Shown one piece after another: positions 1 to 6,139 of a stretch of DNA of 47,700 bases. The first letter of the stretch is position 1; the number at the start of each line of letters is the position of its first letter. The DNA is from JAPUDQ01 sp964535835 (lineage in GTDB: Bacteria > Patescibacteriota > Saccharimonadia > Saccharimonadales > Saccharimonadaceae), in contig CAZHUZ010000004.1 in the NCBI GenBank assembly GCA_964535835.1, positions 1-47,700 on the forward strand, read 5' to 3'. A program made the position numbers and the translations under genes. The notes beneath the pieces were generated by a model. It made no database searches and was not told the origin of the DNA. It worked only from the letters and a program-made list of their open reading frames with translations.

Positions 1-151
1 TGTCGCGCCACATATCACGTGCTCCTATTAGCATCTCACGAGCGACTTTTTCGTTAGCGTTCTCTGGATCGTTAATTTCAAGCCAGTGTATAACTGCGGC
101 AACATCTTCGTCAGTAACTTGGTAGCCAATATCATCTGTCATATTACTCAT
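1..151 (-). CDS. Hypothetical protein, N-terminal part only
   Basis: Fifty codons are visible before the gene leaves the window. The ATG at 151-149 is preceded by a very good ribosome binding site (AGGAGGTGG, complement of 158-166) that overlaps the stop codon of the upstream PLD gene, so the two are probably co-translated. The visible product begins MSNMTDDIGYQVTDEDV and is acidic, with a stretch (VAAVIHWLEI...ANEKVAREML) that looks helical. I do not recognise a family. Its position directly behind a PLD nuclease is the only hint about its role. Confidence 0.7.
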   Translation of the reverse strand, partial: MSNMTDDIGYQVTDEDVAAVIHWLEINDPENANEKVAREMLIGARDMWRD

Positions 152-164
152 ATTGTACCACCTC

Positions 165-632
165 CTACTTATGGGGCATTGTGAATGTGAGCATTTGCTT
201 ACACAGTCTACGCGATATCGTACGCCGCATCACCTCACGACTTTTCGATTGGCTTAAAATATTAAGGCTGCCCTCATATAAAACCGTATTATCTATGATG
301 GCGATTTTACGGTGGCGTAAATCGTGTGATATAAAAACTCGTATGCCTGAAGTTTGTAATATCCCTATCGCTTCCTCAGCCTCAGCGCGTAACCTGGGTG
401 TATGATGGCCAGGATACCGCGTAAACACCTTGATGCTCACACCTTTATGCGACACTTTTGCGGCAACGGACGCCAATTGCTCGGCTCGCCGAATGGTTAG
501 ATACGGGCTTTCAATCAAAATGGATTTTCTTGCCTGTTTAATATCCTTAAAGAAGTGCGGATAAAAACTCACCTCATCATACAAATTAGAATACAGCAGC
601 TCAATATTTGCTCGACGGAATAGGCTAAACAT
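165..632 (-). CDS. Phospholipase D-family nuclease-like protein (one HKD motif)
   Basis: A 155-residue protein with one textbook HKD signature, HxK(x4)D(x6)GSxN, in the segment HRKIAIID...GSLN at about residues 112-130. Single-motif PLD proteins such as Nuc and BfiI pair two copies to build one active site and cut phosphodiester bonds, so this is more likely a nuclease than a lipase. The N-terminal half (FKDIKQARKSILIESPYLT, then a V-IKVFTRYP strand) matches the usual PLD fold. I chose the ATG at 632 because AGGAGG stands 6 bp upstream; an ATG at 650 would add MTRRLA without a good site. The actual substrate is unknown. It overlaps a possible small ORF upstream and runs into the partial gene at the window edge. 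Confidence 0.75.
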   Translation of the reverse strand: MFSLFRRANIELLYSNLYDEVSFYPHFFKDIKQARKSILIESPYLTIRRAEQLASVAAKVSHKGVSIKVFTRYPGHHTPRLRAEAEEAIGILQTSGIRVFISHDLRHRKIAIIDNTVLYEGSLNILSQSKSREVMRRTISRRLCKQMLTFTMPHK

Positions 633-717
633 TGCCAGCCTCCTCGTCATCCAATAACTCGCTGAGTCGTATCAAATCTTCAATAACAGCGTTCCAGGTG
701 CGCCCCAAATGGGTCAC
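625..717 (-). CDS. Possible small ORF or C-terminal gene remnant, 30 codons
   Basis: Reading from GTG at 717 the frame gives VTHLGRTWNAVIEDLIRL and ends ...DDEEAGNV, with its TAG overlapping the PLD start. The amphipathic helix and stop/start overlap suggest a real reading frame. It opens inside the right arm of the 716-760 hairpin and has a stop just upstream, so it may be either a genuine small gene or the tail of a gene cut by that hairpin. No family recognised. Confidence 0.3.
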   Translation of the reverse strand: MTHLGRTWNAVIEDLIRLSELLDDEEAGNV

Positions 718-760
718 CAAAGTAAATACCCCTCTTCCGTAGAGGGGTATTTACTTTGGT
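716..760. repeat. Perfect 20-bp inverted repeat with 5-nt loop
   Basis: Positions 716-735 (ACCAAAGTAAATACCCCTCT) are the exact reverse complement of 741-760, separated by TCCGT. There is no U-tract on either side and the flanking genes diverge, so this is not placed like an ordinary terminator. It could be a mobile hairpin element or a processed RNA structure. Confidence 0.85.
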
Positions 761-763
761 AAG

Positions 764-823
764 CTCGCTCGCGAGTTGAACCCGGAGGGTTCGAATACTG
801 TCAAATAAATTATTTGACAGTAT
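764..823. repeat. Three further inverted repeats in tandem
   Basis: Directly after the 716-760 hairpin come CTCGCGAG (768-775), GAACCC-GGA-GGGTTC (778-792, extendable by two pairs) and a perfect 29-bp palindrome at 795-823 with 14-bp arms (left arm ATACTGTCAAATAA) around one central A. Together with the first hairpin, this makes four palindromes in 108 bp. Confidence 0.8.
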
Positions 824-910
824 GTAGCCAGTGTTAGAACAAGAAACGAAGTGGATTGTTATAGCACTGAAGCGTTCTTCCCGTTGGGATCACCAAATTA
901 TTCCAAATTA

Positions 911-919
911 TGTTACTAT
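911..919 (+). promoter_or_regulatory. Extended -10 promoter (TGT-TACTAT), leaderless start for methyltransferase
   Basis: TG at 911-912 and TACTAT at 914-919 leave 7 bp before the ATG at 927, so transcription should begin at or next to the start codon. This decides the start in favour of 927 over the GTG at 831. Confidence 0.55.
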
Positions 920-926
920 ACCAGAT

Positions 927-1571
927 ATGAGTAATCCAATTTGGCAAGATAAACACCAGAATTACAAAGAACAAGACTGGATCAATAAACCGTCGATTTT
1001 TGCCGAGCAAGCATTACCATATTTTCCAAAGTCAGGAAAGATACTCGAATTAGGCGCAGGACAGGCGCAAGACGGATGTTATTTTGCCGAGCAGGGTTAT
1101 GATGTCACTGCTACTGATCTAGAAGAGAGTGCTATCGAATTAGCAAAACAAAAAGCCGCAACAAAAAATATTGCTATCAAGCTAGAAAAAGTAGACATGA
1201 GTCATGACCTGCCGTTTGAAAATGAGAGTTTCGATGTCGTGTATGCGCATTTGTCGTTACATTATTTTAATAGAGAAACGACCAAGCATTTGTTTGAGGA
1301 AGCTGAACGTGTGTTACGACCTGGCGGAATGCTTGCTTTTCTCGTTAATTCCGTCAATGATCCGGAGTACAAAACTGGTGATGAATTAGAGCCAGAGTAC
1401 TTTCAGAGTGGTGAATCAATGAAGCGCTACTATAGTATTGAATCGACTCGAGAATTTACAAAAGAGTTCGAAACGATACTTTTAGATGACAATGGGGAAA
1501 CATACAAAGATGCTGCAAAAGGTGTCCACAATTTGATTCGCTTCATCGGCAGAAAGAAAAGTAATGACTAA
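927..1571 (+). CDS. Class I SAM-dependent methyltransferase
   Basis: A 214-residue protein with a Methyltransf_11/25-type fold. Motif I is ILELGAGQAQDG (glycine-rich SAM loop), motif II ends in the acidic residue of VTATDLEES, and motif IV/V is FDVVYAHLSLHYF followed by ERVLRPGGMLAF. Family members methylate small molecules or proteins using S-adenosylmethionine; the substrate cannot be read from sequence. The start is the ATG just behind an extended -10 box; no Shine-Dalgarno site is present, as expected for a leaderless message. It is the first gene of a seven-gene chain with overlapping ends and overlaps the HD gene by 8 bp. Confidence 0.85.
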   Translation: MSNPIWQDKHQNYKEQDWINKPSIFAEQALPYFPKSGKILELGAGQAQDGCYFAEQGYDVTATDLEESAIELAKQKAATKNIAIKLEKVDMSHDLPFENESFDVVYAHLSLHYFNRETTKHLFEEAERVLRPGGMLAFLVNSVNDPEYKTGDELEPEYFQSGESMKRYYSIESTREFTKEFETILLDDNGETYKDAAKGVHNLIRFIGRKKSND

Positions 1572-2169
1572 ACCATTACCGGAGATTGCAGAAATCAAAC
1601 GATTGCATAAAAAGTATGCACCAAATGAAAAAGTCTACGAGCTAGTCTATGGGCACTGCCAAATAGTATGTGAAATTGCGCTGTGGTGTGCAGATAACCT
1701 TGCAAATGATGTCAAATTAAACACTGATTTGCTAAAAGCGTCTTGTTTACTCCATGACATCGGTAGTTATGCGTTCTTCGATGAAAATGGCAAAGTGACC
1801 AATGAGCGACTATACCCGCAACACGCCATACTAGGAGCAAGAATTCTAGAGGATGAAGGTTTTGGAAAAAAAATTGTTGATACAGTTTCTACTCACGTAT
1901 TACTCGGTCTTTCCAAGCAAGAAATTATTGATATACCTTGGTATTTGCCAGAACGAGACTACATGCCAACTTCTTTAGAAGGCGAATTACTCTGCTATGC
2001 TGATCGCTTCCATTCGAAACATCCAACCTTTAATACCTATGACACTTTCTTGGCGAAACTAAAGCGATCTTTACCGCTACAAGCCGAGCGGTTTGAGTTA
2101 TGGCGTGAGCGATTTGGGCTTCCTGATGTTCCGCGACTTGCAGAGAAATATAATCAGCCGATAAGATAA
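1564..2169 (+). CDS. HD-domain phosphohydrolase
   Basis: A 201-residue protein with the metal ligands of the HD superfamily: an early His (YGHCQIV), the paired LLHDIG, a later HAILGA and STHVLLG, and a final Asp in CYADRFHSK. HD proteins usually hydrolyse phosphate esters of nucleotides or related metabolites. The nearest subgroup by feel is the HDIG small-protein class, but I cannot name a substrate. It overlaps the methyltransferase gene by 8 bp, and RidA follows 9 bp downstream with a GGAC-type weak ribosome site. Confidence 0.8.
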   Translation: MTKPLPEIAEIKRLHKKYAPNEKVYELVYGHCQIVCEIALWCADNLANDVKLNTDLLKASCLLHDIGSYAFFDENGKVTNERLYPQHAILGARILEDEGFGKKIVDTVSTHVLLGLSKQEIIDIPWYLPERDYMPTSLEGELLCYADRFHSKHPTFNTYDTFLAKLKRSLPLQAERFELWRERFGLPDVPRLAEKYNQPIR

Positions 2170-2178
2170 GGACGAACT

Positions 2179-2556
2179 ATGATAGAAAAAGTAGCAAGTC
2201 AGCATGCTCCGAGTGCAGATGCAATATTATCTCAAGCTATTATCGCTAATGACACTATTTATGTGTCGGGGCAAATTCATAACAGCACAGATGGAAAACT
2301 TGTAGAAGGCACAGTAGAGGAAAAGCTTCAGCAAATAATGACGAATATCTCCAATATCTTAGAGGATGCAGGGTCGACTTTTTACAAAATAGTGAAAGTA
2401 ACTATCTACGTTACTGATATGTCTCAGATGGCTGATTTGAATAAATATTACCCTGGGTTCTTTGCAGATAATCCTTTGCCAGCTCGTGAAGCCGTTTGCG
2501 TAAAAGAGCTACCGCTAGGTGCAACGATAGAGATAAGTGTGGTGGCGGTTCGATGA
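2179..2556 (+). CDS. RidA/YjgF/UK114 family imine deaminase
   Basis: A 125-residue protein matching RidA along its whole length: IYVSGQI near residue 30, the helix EEKLQQIMTNISNIL, VKVTIYVTDMSQM, and the conserved arginine in PAREAVCVKELP. That arginine binds the carboxylate of the 2-aminoacrylate type imine that RidA hydrolyses, so a functional deaminase is likely. Proteins of this family clear reactive enamines made by PLP enzymes and also appear as partners in small-molecule pathways. Its stop overlaps the start of the next gene as ATGA. Confidence 0.9.
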   Translation: MIEKVASQHAPSADAILSQAIIANDTIYVSGQIHNSTDGKLVEGTVEEKLQQIMTNISNILEDAGSTFYKIVKVTIYVTDMSQMADLNKYYPGFFADNPLPAREAVCVKELPLGATIEISVVAVR

Positions 2557-2939
2557 AAACAATCTTCGTAGACGCAATCAACGGACTTATCCTTGAAGAT
2601 GGTACGGTTTTCAAAGAAATGCAGGAATTGTTTGACTCATATCCGAATCGCAAAGTTGTTTTGACCGGTGCAAATGACGAGCAGTTTAAGAAATTTCACC
2701 TCGACAAATGCCCCTATGAAGTGTTCACGCTCAAGCACGACCCAGAGAAAACCGATGTTCGATATTGGCAGATACTATTAGACAAATATAATCTCAAGCC
2801 AGAAGACACAGTTTATTTCGAGCACAACAACCAGGCCGCCGAAACCGCACAATCAGTTGGTATCTCGACCTATTTCTATGACCACACAAAAGAAGACCTA
2901 GTTGCATTAAAGAAATTTGTGGACGCTAATTTATCATGA
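2553..2939 (+). CDS. Small degenerate HAD-like protein
   Basis: A 128-residue protein with the layout of a haloacid dehalogenase fold lacking a cap: strand 1 FVDAING, a KVVLTGAN strand with the motif II threonine, and a C-terminal TVYFEHNNQAAETAQSVG that corresponds to motif IV plus the following helix. The second Asp of the DxD nucleophile motif is replaced by Ile, and motif IV has E-H-N instead of the usual acidic pair. It may therefore be inactive or use different chemistry. I started it at the ATG overlapping the RidA stop; the longer frame would run inside RidA. Confidence 0.65.
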   Translation: MKTIFVDAINGLILEDGTVFKEMQELFDSYPNRKVVLTGANDEQFKKFHLDKCPYEVFTLKHDPEKTDVRYWQILLDKYNLKPEDTVYFEHNNQAAETAQSVGISTYFYDHTKEDLVALKKFVDANLS

Positions 2940-3280
2940 AAGTAATTAAACGTTCCAGTGATGAAATTAAAAAAGAAGAGGCTCACGGTGGCAGCGGCTC
3001 ACGTAAAGTATTTGCATCATCTGAGTATCTCAAGAGTACTCACCTTGATGCTATGACGCACGGCTGGCTTCCTGCTGGCAAAACATTTGATTGGCATGAC
3101 CATAGAGATATTGAAGAAATTATGGTTGTGATCAAAGGCGAAGGTGAAGTACATGATCAAGATGGCGTGTATACCTACGAGCCAGGTGATGTTTTTATCT
3201 TTCCTGCAAATATACAACATAAAATATACAATCCGACTGAATACGAACACGAAATGATATTCGTGAGAGTAAAACTATGA
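2936..3280 (+). CDS. Single-domain cupin protein
   Basis: A 114-residue protein with both cupin motifs: WHDHRDIEEIMVVIKGEGEV (two histidines and a glutamate as metal ligands) and PGDVFIFPANIQHKIYN (third histidine). The beta-barrel should hold one metal ion. Single-domain cupins include isomerases, dioxygenases and sensing proteins, and nothing here separates these. It overlaps both neighbours as ATGA, so it is translationally coupled within the operon. Confidence 0.85.
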   Translation: MKVIKRSSDEIKKEEAHGGSGSRKVFASSEYLKSTHLDAMTHGWLPAGKTFDWHDHRDIEEIMVVIKGEGEVHDQDGVYTYEPGDVFIFPANIQHKIYNPTEYEHEMIFVRVKL

Positions 3281-3837
3281 AAACTGCTTGGCTACTGCAC
3301 GGTACTGGCGGTAGCGATACGGACTACTTTTGGTTTGCAGATACGAAAGAATACCTCGAATCAAAAGGCTATAATGTTTGGTGGCCGCTACTACCTCATA
3401 CCGACAAGCCCAGTCTTGAAGAAACTCGAGGGTTTATCAAAGAAAATATTCCCGTACTCGATGAAGATACTATCATTGTCGGTCACTCATCAGCCTGCCC
3501 AGTTATTTTACATATGCTCCAGTTTTTCAAAACACCTGTCAAACAGGTTATTTTGGTGTCGGGATTTTACGAAGTGATTGATGATGAAGGCTACTCGGAG
3601 TTGATGCTACAAAAAGAGCCATTTGATTGGGCGGCGATCCAAAAATCAGCCAAAGAAATTGTGTTGATAAACTCTGATAATGATCCATGGGGTTGCGATC
3701 ACAAACAGGCACGTCCAGTAGCAGAAAAATTAAACGCCAAGTTTATCCTCGCAAAAGACCAAGGACATATAGGCTCTGGAACATACAATCAACCGTATAA
3801 ACAATTTGCATTGCTCAAAGAGCTCATAGATGTCTGA
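3277..3837 (+). CDS. RBBP9/YdeN-family alpha/beta hydrolase
   Basis: A 186-residue serine hydrolase. The nucleophile elbow is IIVGHSSAC (Ser in G-H-S-S-A), the acid is in LINSDNDPWG and the catalytic His in DQGHIGSG. The opening WLLHGTGGSD carries the oxyanion region. The family (YdeN in Bacillus, RBBP9 in animals) acts on esters or peptides of mostly unknown identity. All three catalytic residues are present, so activity is expected. It overlaps the cupin gene and the kinase gene on either side. Confidence 0.85.
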   Translation: MKTAWLLHGTGGSDTDYFWFADTKEYLESKGYNVWWPLLPHTDKPSLEETRGFIKENIPVLDEDTIIVGHSSACPVILHMLQFFKTPVKQVILVSGFYEVIDDEGYSELMLQKEPFDWAAIQKSAKEIVLINSDNDPWGCDHKQARPVAEKLNAKFILAKDQGHIGSGTYNQPYKQFALLKELIDV

Positions 3838-4792
3838 GATAAAAACCCCCACTGATCGACTAGCGTATGAGGGTGATATTACACCTTATATTAAACAGCT
3901 ATGCACGTATTTCGATATAGGTAATTTTTGTAATGCAACTGTTATCGAGGTGGGCTATGAGGACTGTAATGTCATTGTCGAAACTGATCAGGCGAAATTT
4001 GTGGCAAAACTATTTTCAAAAAATCGTACCGCAGAAGAAATTGCTCGATATGTCACTATCATGGAAAAGGTAATTGAGGCTGGAGTGAGCCATCCCGCGC
4101 TATTAAAAACAACTTTGGGTGATGCAATATTTTATTCGGGTGGTTTATCATGTGTACTTATGCCATTTGTTAAAGGCAAGACATTTTACGAGCTCGATCG
4201 AGCCCCTGATGAAGCCGAGCTCAAAGAAGTAATTGAGCAAGCGAAGAAAATAAATGCGATTGATTATAAACCAGAGTACTTATTTGATAGCTGGGCGATC
4301 CCGAATATCAAAATCATGCTCGAAAAAGTTAGACAGTTTGTCGCGCCAGATAATTTGGGTCTTGCCGAAGAAGCGGTGAAACGCTACGAAGCAATACCTA
4401 TCGATGATCTGCCACATACATTTGTGCACGGCGATCTTACAAAAGCAAATGTCATGAAAACAGGAGATAATAAGATATGTGTTTTTGATTTCTCTGTTGC
4501 TAATTGGTACCCGCGCATACAGGAATTAGCAGTAATCACTGCAAATTTGCTTTACGACAAAACAAATCAGTGTTCATTGCAAGAGTTGTGTGAAATAGTA
4601 GCTGACGAATATGGATCATTGACGCCCCAGGAACGACAATACTTATCAGCATATGCTCTCGCGGGTATTGCGATGGAATTTCTTGGTGCACATCAAGAAA
4701 AGTACATCAATGGCATAGACAATGAAGAAAATAACTATTGGATGAATCTCGGTCGCGAAGGTCTACAAAAAGCGTTGGCAATAAACCAGTAA
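3830..4792 (+). CDS. Aminoglycoside phosphotransferase-like (APH/ChoK) kinase
   Basis: A 320-residue protein with a catalytic loop FVHGDLTKANVM (H-G-D-x4-N) and the Mg-binding Asp in VFDFSVAN, both intact. An N-lobe lysine lies in KFVAKLFSKN, and VLMPFVKGKTFYEL is the hinge. APH-fold enzymes phosphorylate hydroxyl groups of antibiotics, choline, homoserine or sugars; the target is not evident. It is the last gene of the overlapping chain and converges on the membrane-protein gene with a 4-bp gap. Annotating it as resistance would overreach. Confidence 0.85.
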   Translation: MSEIKTPTDRLAYEGDITPYIKQLCTYFDIGNFCNATVIEVGYEDCNVIVETDQAKFVAKLFSKNRTAEEIARYVTIMEKVIEAGVSHPALLKTTLGDAIFYSGGLSCVLMPFVKGKTFYELDRAPDEAELKEVIEQAKKINAIDYKPEYLFDSWAIPNIKIMLEKVRQFVAPDNLGLAEEAVKRYEAIPIDDLPHTFVHGDLTKANVMKTGDNKICVFDFSVANWYPRIQELAVITANLLYDKTNQCSLQELCEIVADEYGSLTPQERQYLSAYALAGIAMEFLGAHQEKYINGIDNEENNYWMNLGREGLQKALAINQ

Positions 4793-4796
4793 AGCG

Positions 4797-5378
4797 TTAG
4801 TCGGTATAATATCCACGAGCTTGGTACAAGATGTAGAATGAAATACTCCCGATCAGTAGAAGCAACGGAGTAGACACAAGCGGGTTGGTAAATCCAGAGA
4901 ATGCTTGCGCGACCGTATATATGAGTCCGATTAGTAATGCGACAAACAGTAGCTTCCATCCTCTGCGGTGGTGAGCCAAGAGATGCCACGTGCCGATGCA
5001 CATCAATACAAATTGTATGAGAAATAACACTAGAGTAACCCAATATGCCGGATTTTTATTGATTTCATTGATGGAGGTGATGATGCCGATAATCCCGCCG
5101 TTGATAATCGCGGTTAAAATGAGCGGAAACATCACCATGCACATGATCAGTGTGAGCCAGGGTAGATATTGGGCAATTAAATCTCGCCCTACTGTCGGAA
5201 TTTGCGGTAGTTTTTGAGCGAATATGCCGTAGAATGCACGCTCGATGCTAGCAAATCGACCTGATGGGGGTGGAGTGATATAGTCAGATGACGATTTCGC
5301 TACTCCCTGTACGACGGGCGGAGGTGGAGTATTTTGCTTATCGGAATTTGATGAATGCGGAAACATCTGCGAATTCAT
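4797..5378 (-). CDS. Membrane protein with about four transmembrane segments
   Basis: A 193-residue protein. The first 70 residues are Pro/Ser-rich and soluble. Four hydrophobic segments follow, approximately at residues 72-95 (LTLIMCMVMFPLILTAII), 110-130, 140-160 and 170-188. No family motif is recognised. The ATG is preceded by an extended -10 box at 5388-5396 (complement) with 9 bp between, another probable leaderless message. It is transcribed on the opposite strand from the neighbouring operon and converges with it. Confidence 0.65.
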   Translation of the reverse strand: MNSQMFPHSSNSDKQNTPPPPVVQGVAKSSSDYITPPPSGRFASIERAFYGIFAQKLPQIPTVGRDLIAQYLPWLTLIMCMVMFPLILTAIINGGIIGIITSINEINKNPAYWVTLVLFLIQFVLMCIGTWHLLAHHRRGWKLLFVALLIGLIYTVAQAFSGFTNPLVSTPLLLLIGSISFYILYQARGYYTD

Positions 5379-5387
5379 GATAGATTT

Positions 5388-5396
5388 ATCATATCA
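5388..5396 (-). promoter_or_regulatory. Extended -10 promoter (TGA-TATGAT) for the membrane protein gene
   Basis: On the complement strand TATGAT is preceded by TGA and lies 9 bp before the ATG at 5378. Confidence 0.45.
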
Positions 5397-5422
5397 TTTG
5401 CCACAGTAATTATACATAAGTA

Positions 5423-6046
5423 CTATATAAGAGCTTTTGTAGCGAGTGCGTCAATGATCGCTTCGGTAACTTCTTCACGGGATTTTGAGCCATCAACTTC
5501 GATCAGCAAGCCTTGTTGACGGTAAAATTCAATTACTGGCATGATCTCATCTTGGAATTTTTTAAGGCGAGTGGCGACGATATCTCGGTTGCTATCGTCG
5601 AGGCGATTACCCCGATCGTCTCGATGCTGGGCGGTATCATATCGTCGCCAGACTTCATCTTCGGATAATTCGAGTAAGATAACGGCCATTGTAGGATGAC
5701 CTGAGTCGACTGTCGCCTTGAGAATAATTTCTTGTTCACCATCTTTGCGGCCGACTTCACTGAGAACAAATGGCTCATGTGACCATTCTGGTTTTTCAAA
5801 ATAAGGCAGTACAATATGGAAAAACATATCCGAAGGTATATTGGCGCCAGTAGCCATAATTTGTTGCAGTTCCTCATTGTCTTTTTGAGCACGAAATATA
5901 TCACCGCTGGCGATCAAGGTTGCTCCGAGAAGTTGTACGAGTATATCTGCCTGTGTGTTTTTGCCGGCAAATGGCAAGCCAAAAATATTGAGTGAACCGG
6001 TGCCGAGCCAGTTTTTGATGGTTTCAATGCGTGGATCTGTATTCAT
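5423..6046 (-). CDS. Adenylate kinase-like nucleoside monophosphate kinase
   Basis: A 207-residue protein with a P-loop GLPFAGKNTQAD (GxxxxGK-T) and SGDIFR, the usual adenylate kinase motif after the P-loop. An Arg-rich lid or core region follows (RRYDTAQHRDDRGNRLDD) and a final helix (VIEFYRQQGLLIEVDG) ends as in Adk. The canonical DGFPR segment is replaced by LSEVGRKDGEQ, so the enzyme is divergent and the nucleotide it prefers is uncertain. It starts 8 bp behind a TATACT box. It diverges from PEP synthase, which makes AMP; recycling that AMP with ATP would be a sensible job for this kinase. Confidence 0.75.
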   Translation of the reverse strand: MNTDPRIETIKNWLGTGSLNIFGLPFAGKNTQADILVQLLGATLIASGDIFRAQKDNEELQQIMATGANIPSDMFFHIVLPYFEKPEWSHEPFVLSEVGRKDGEQEIILKATVDSGHPTMAVILLELSEDEVWRRYDTAQHRDDRGNRLDDSNRDIVATRLKKFQDEIMPVIEFYRQQGLLIEVDGSKSREEVTEAIIDALATKALI

Positions 6047-6054
6047 ATATAGGT

Positions 6055-6060
6055 AGTATA
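6055..6060 (-). promoter_or_regulatory. -10 box (TATACT) for the adenylate kinase-like gene
   Basis: The complement of 6055-6060 reads TATACT, 8 bp before the ATG at 6046, which points to a leaderless transcript. Confidence 0.45.
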
Positions 6061-6077
6061 GCGTACATGGACAATGC

Positions 6078-6106
6078 TTGACGAGAGGTGATATTATGGA
6101 TAATAA
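6078..6106 (+). promoter_or_regulatory. Promoter of ppsA (TTGACG-17-TAATAA)
   Basis: TTGACG (6078-6083) and TAATAA (6101-6106) are 17 bp apart. The start codon at 6140 lies about 30 bp further on with an AAAGGGG ribosome site, so this gene has a normal leader unlike many neighbours. Confidence 0.45.
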
Positions 6107-6139
6107 GCATAAATAATTTCTCACATAAAGGGGCGGCGC

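Noticed and set aside
776..800. tRNA T-arm-like GGGTTCGAATAC
   Set aside because: The base after the loop is A instead of the required C, no acceptor or anticodon stem fits on either strand, and the sequence is better explained as the GAACCC-GGA-GGGTTC hairpin.
3830..4792. Antibiotic resistance gene (APH)
   Set aside because: The fold and motifs are shared by kinases of many metabolites, and the neighbouring enzymes suggest a metabolic role; no specific APH signature is seen.
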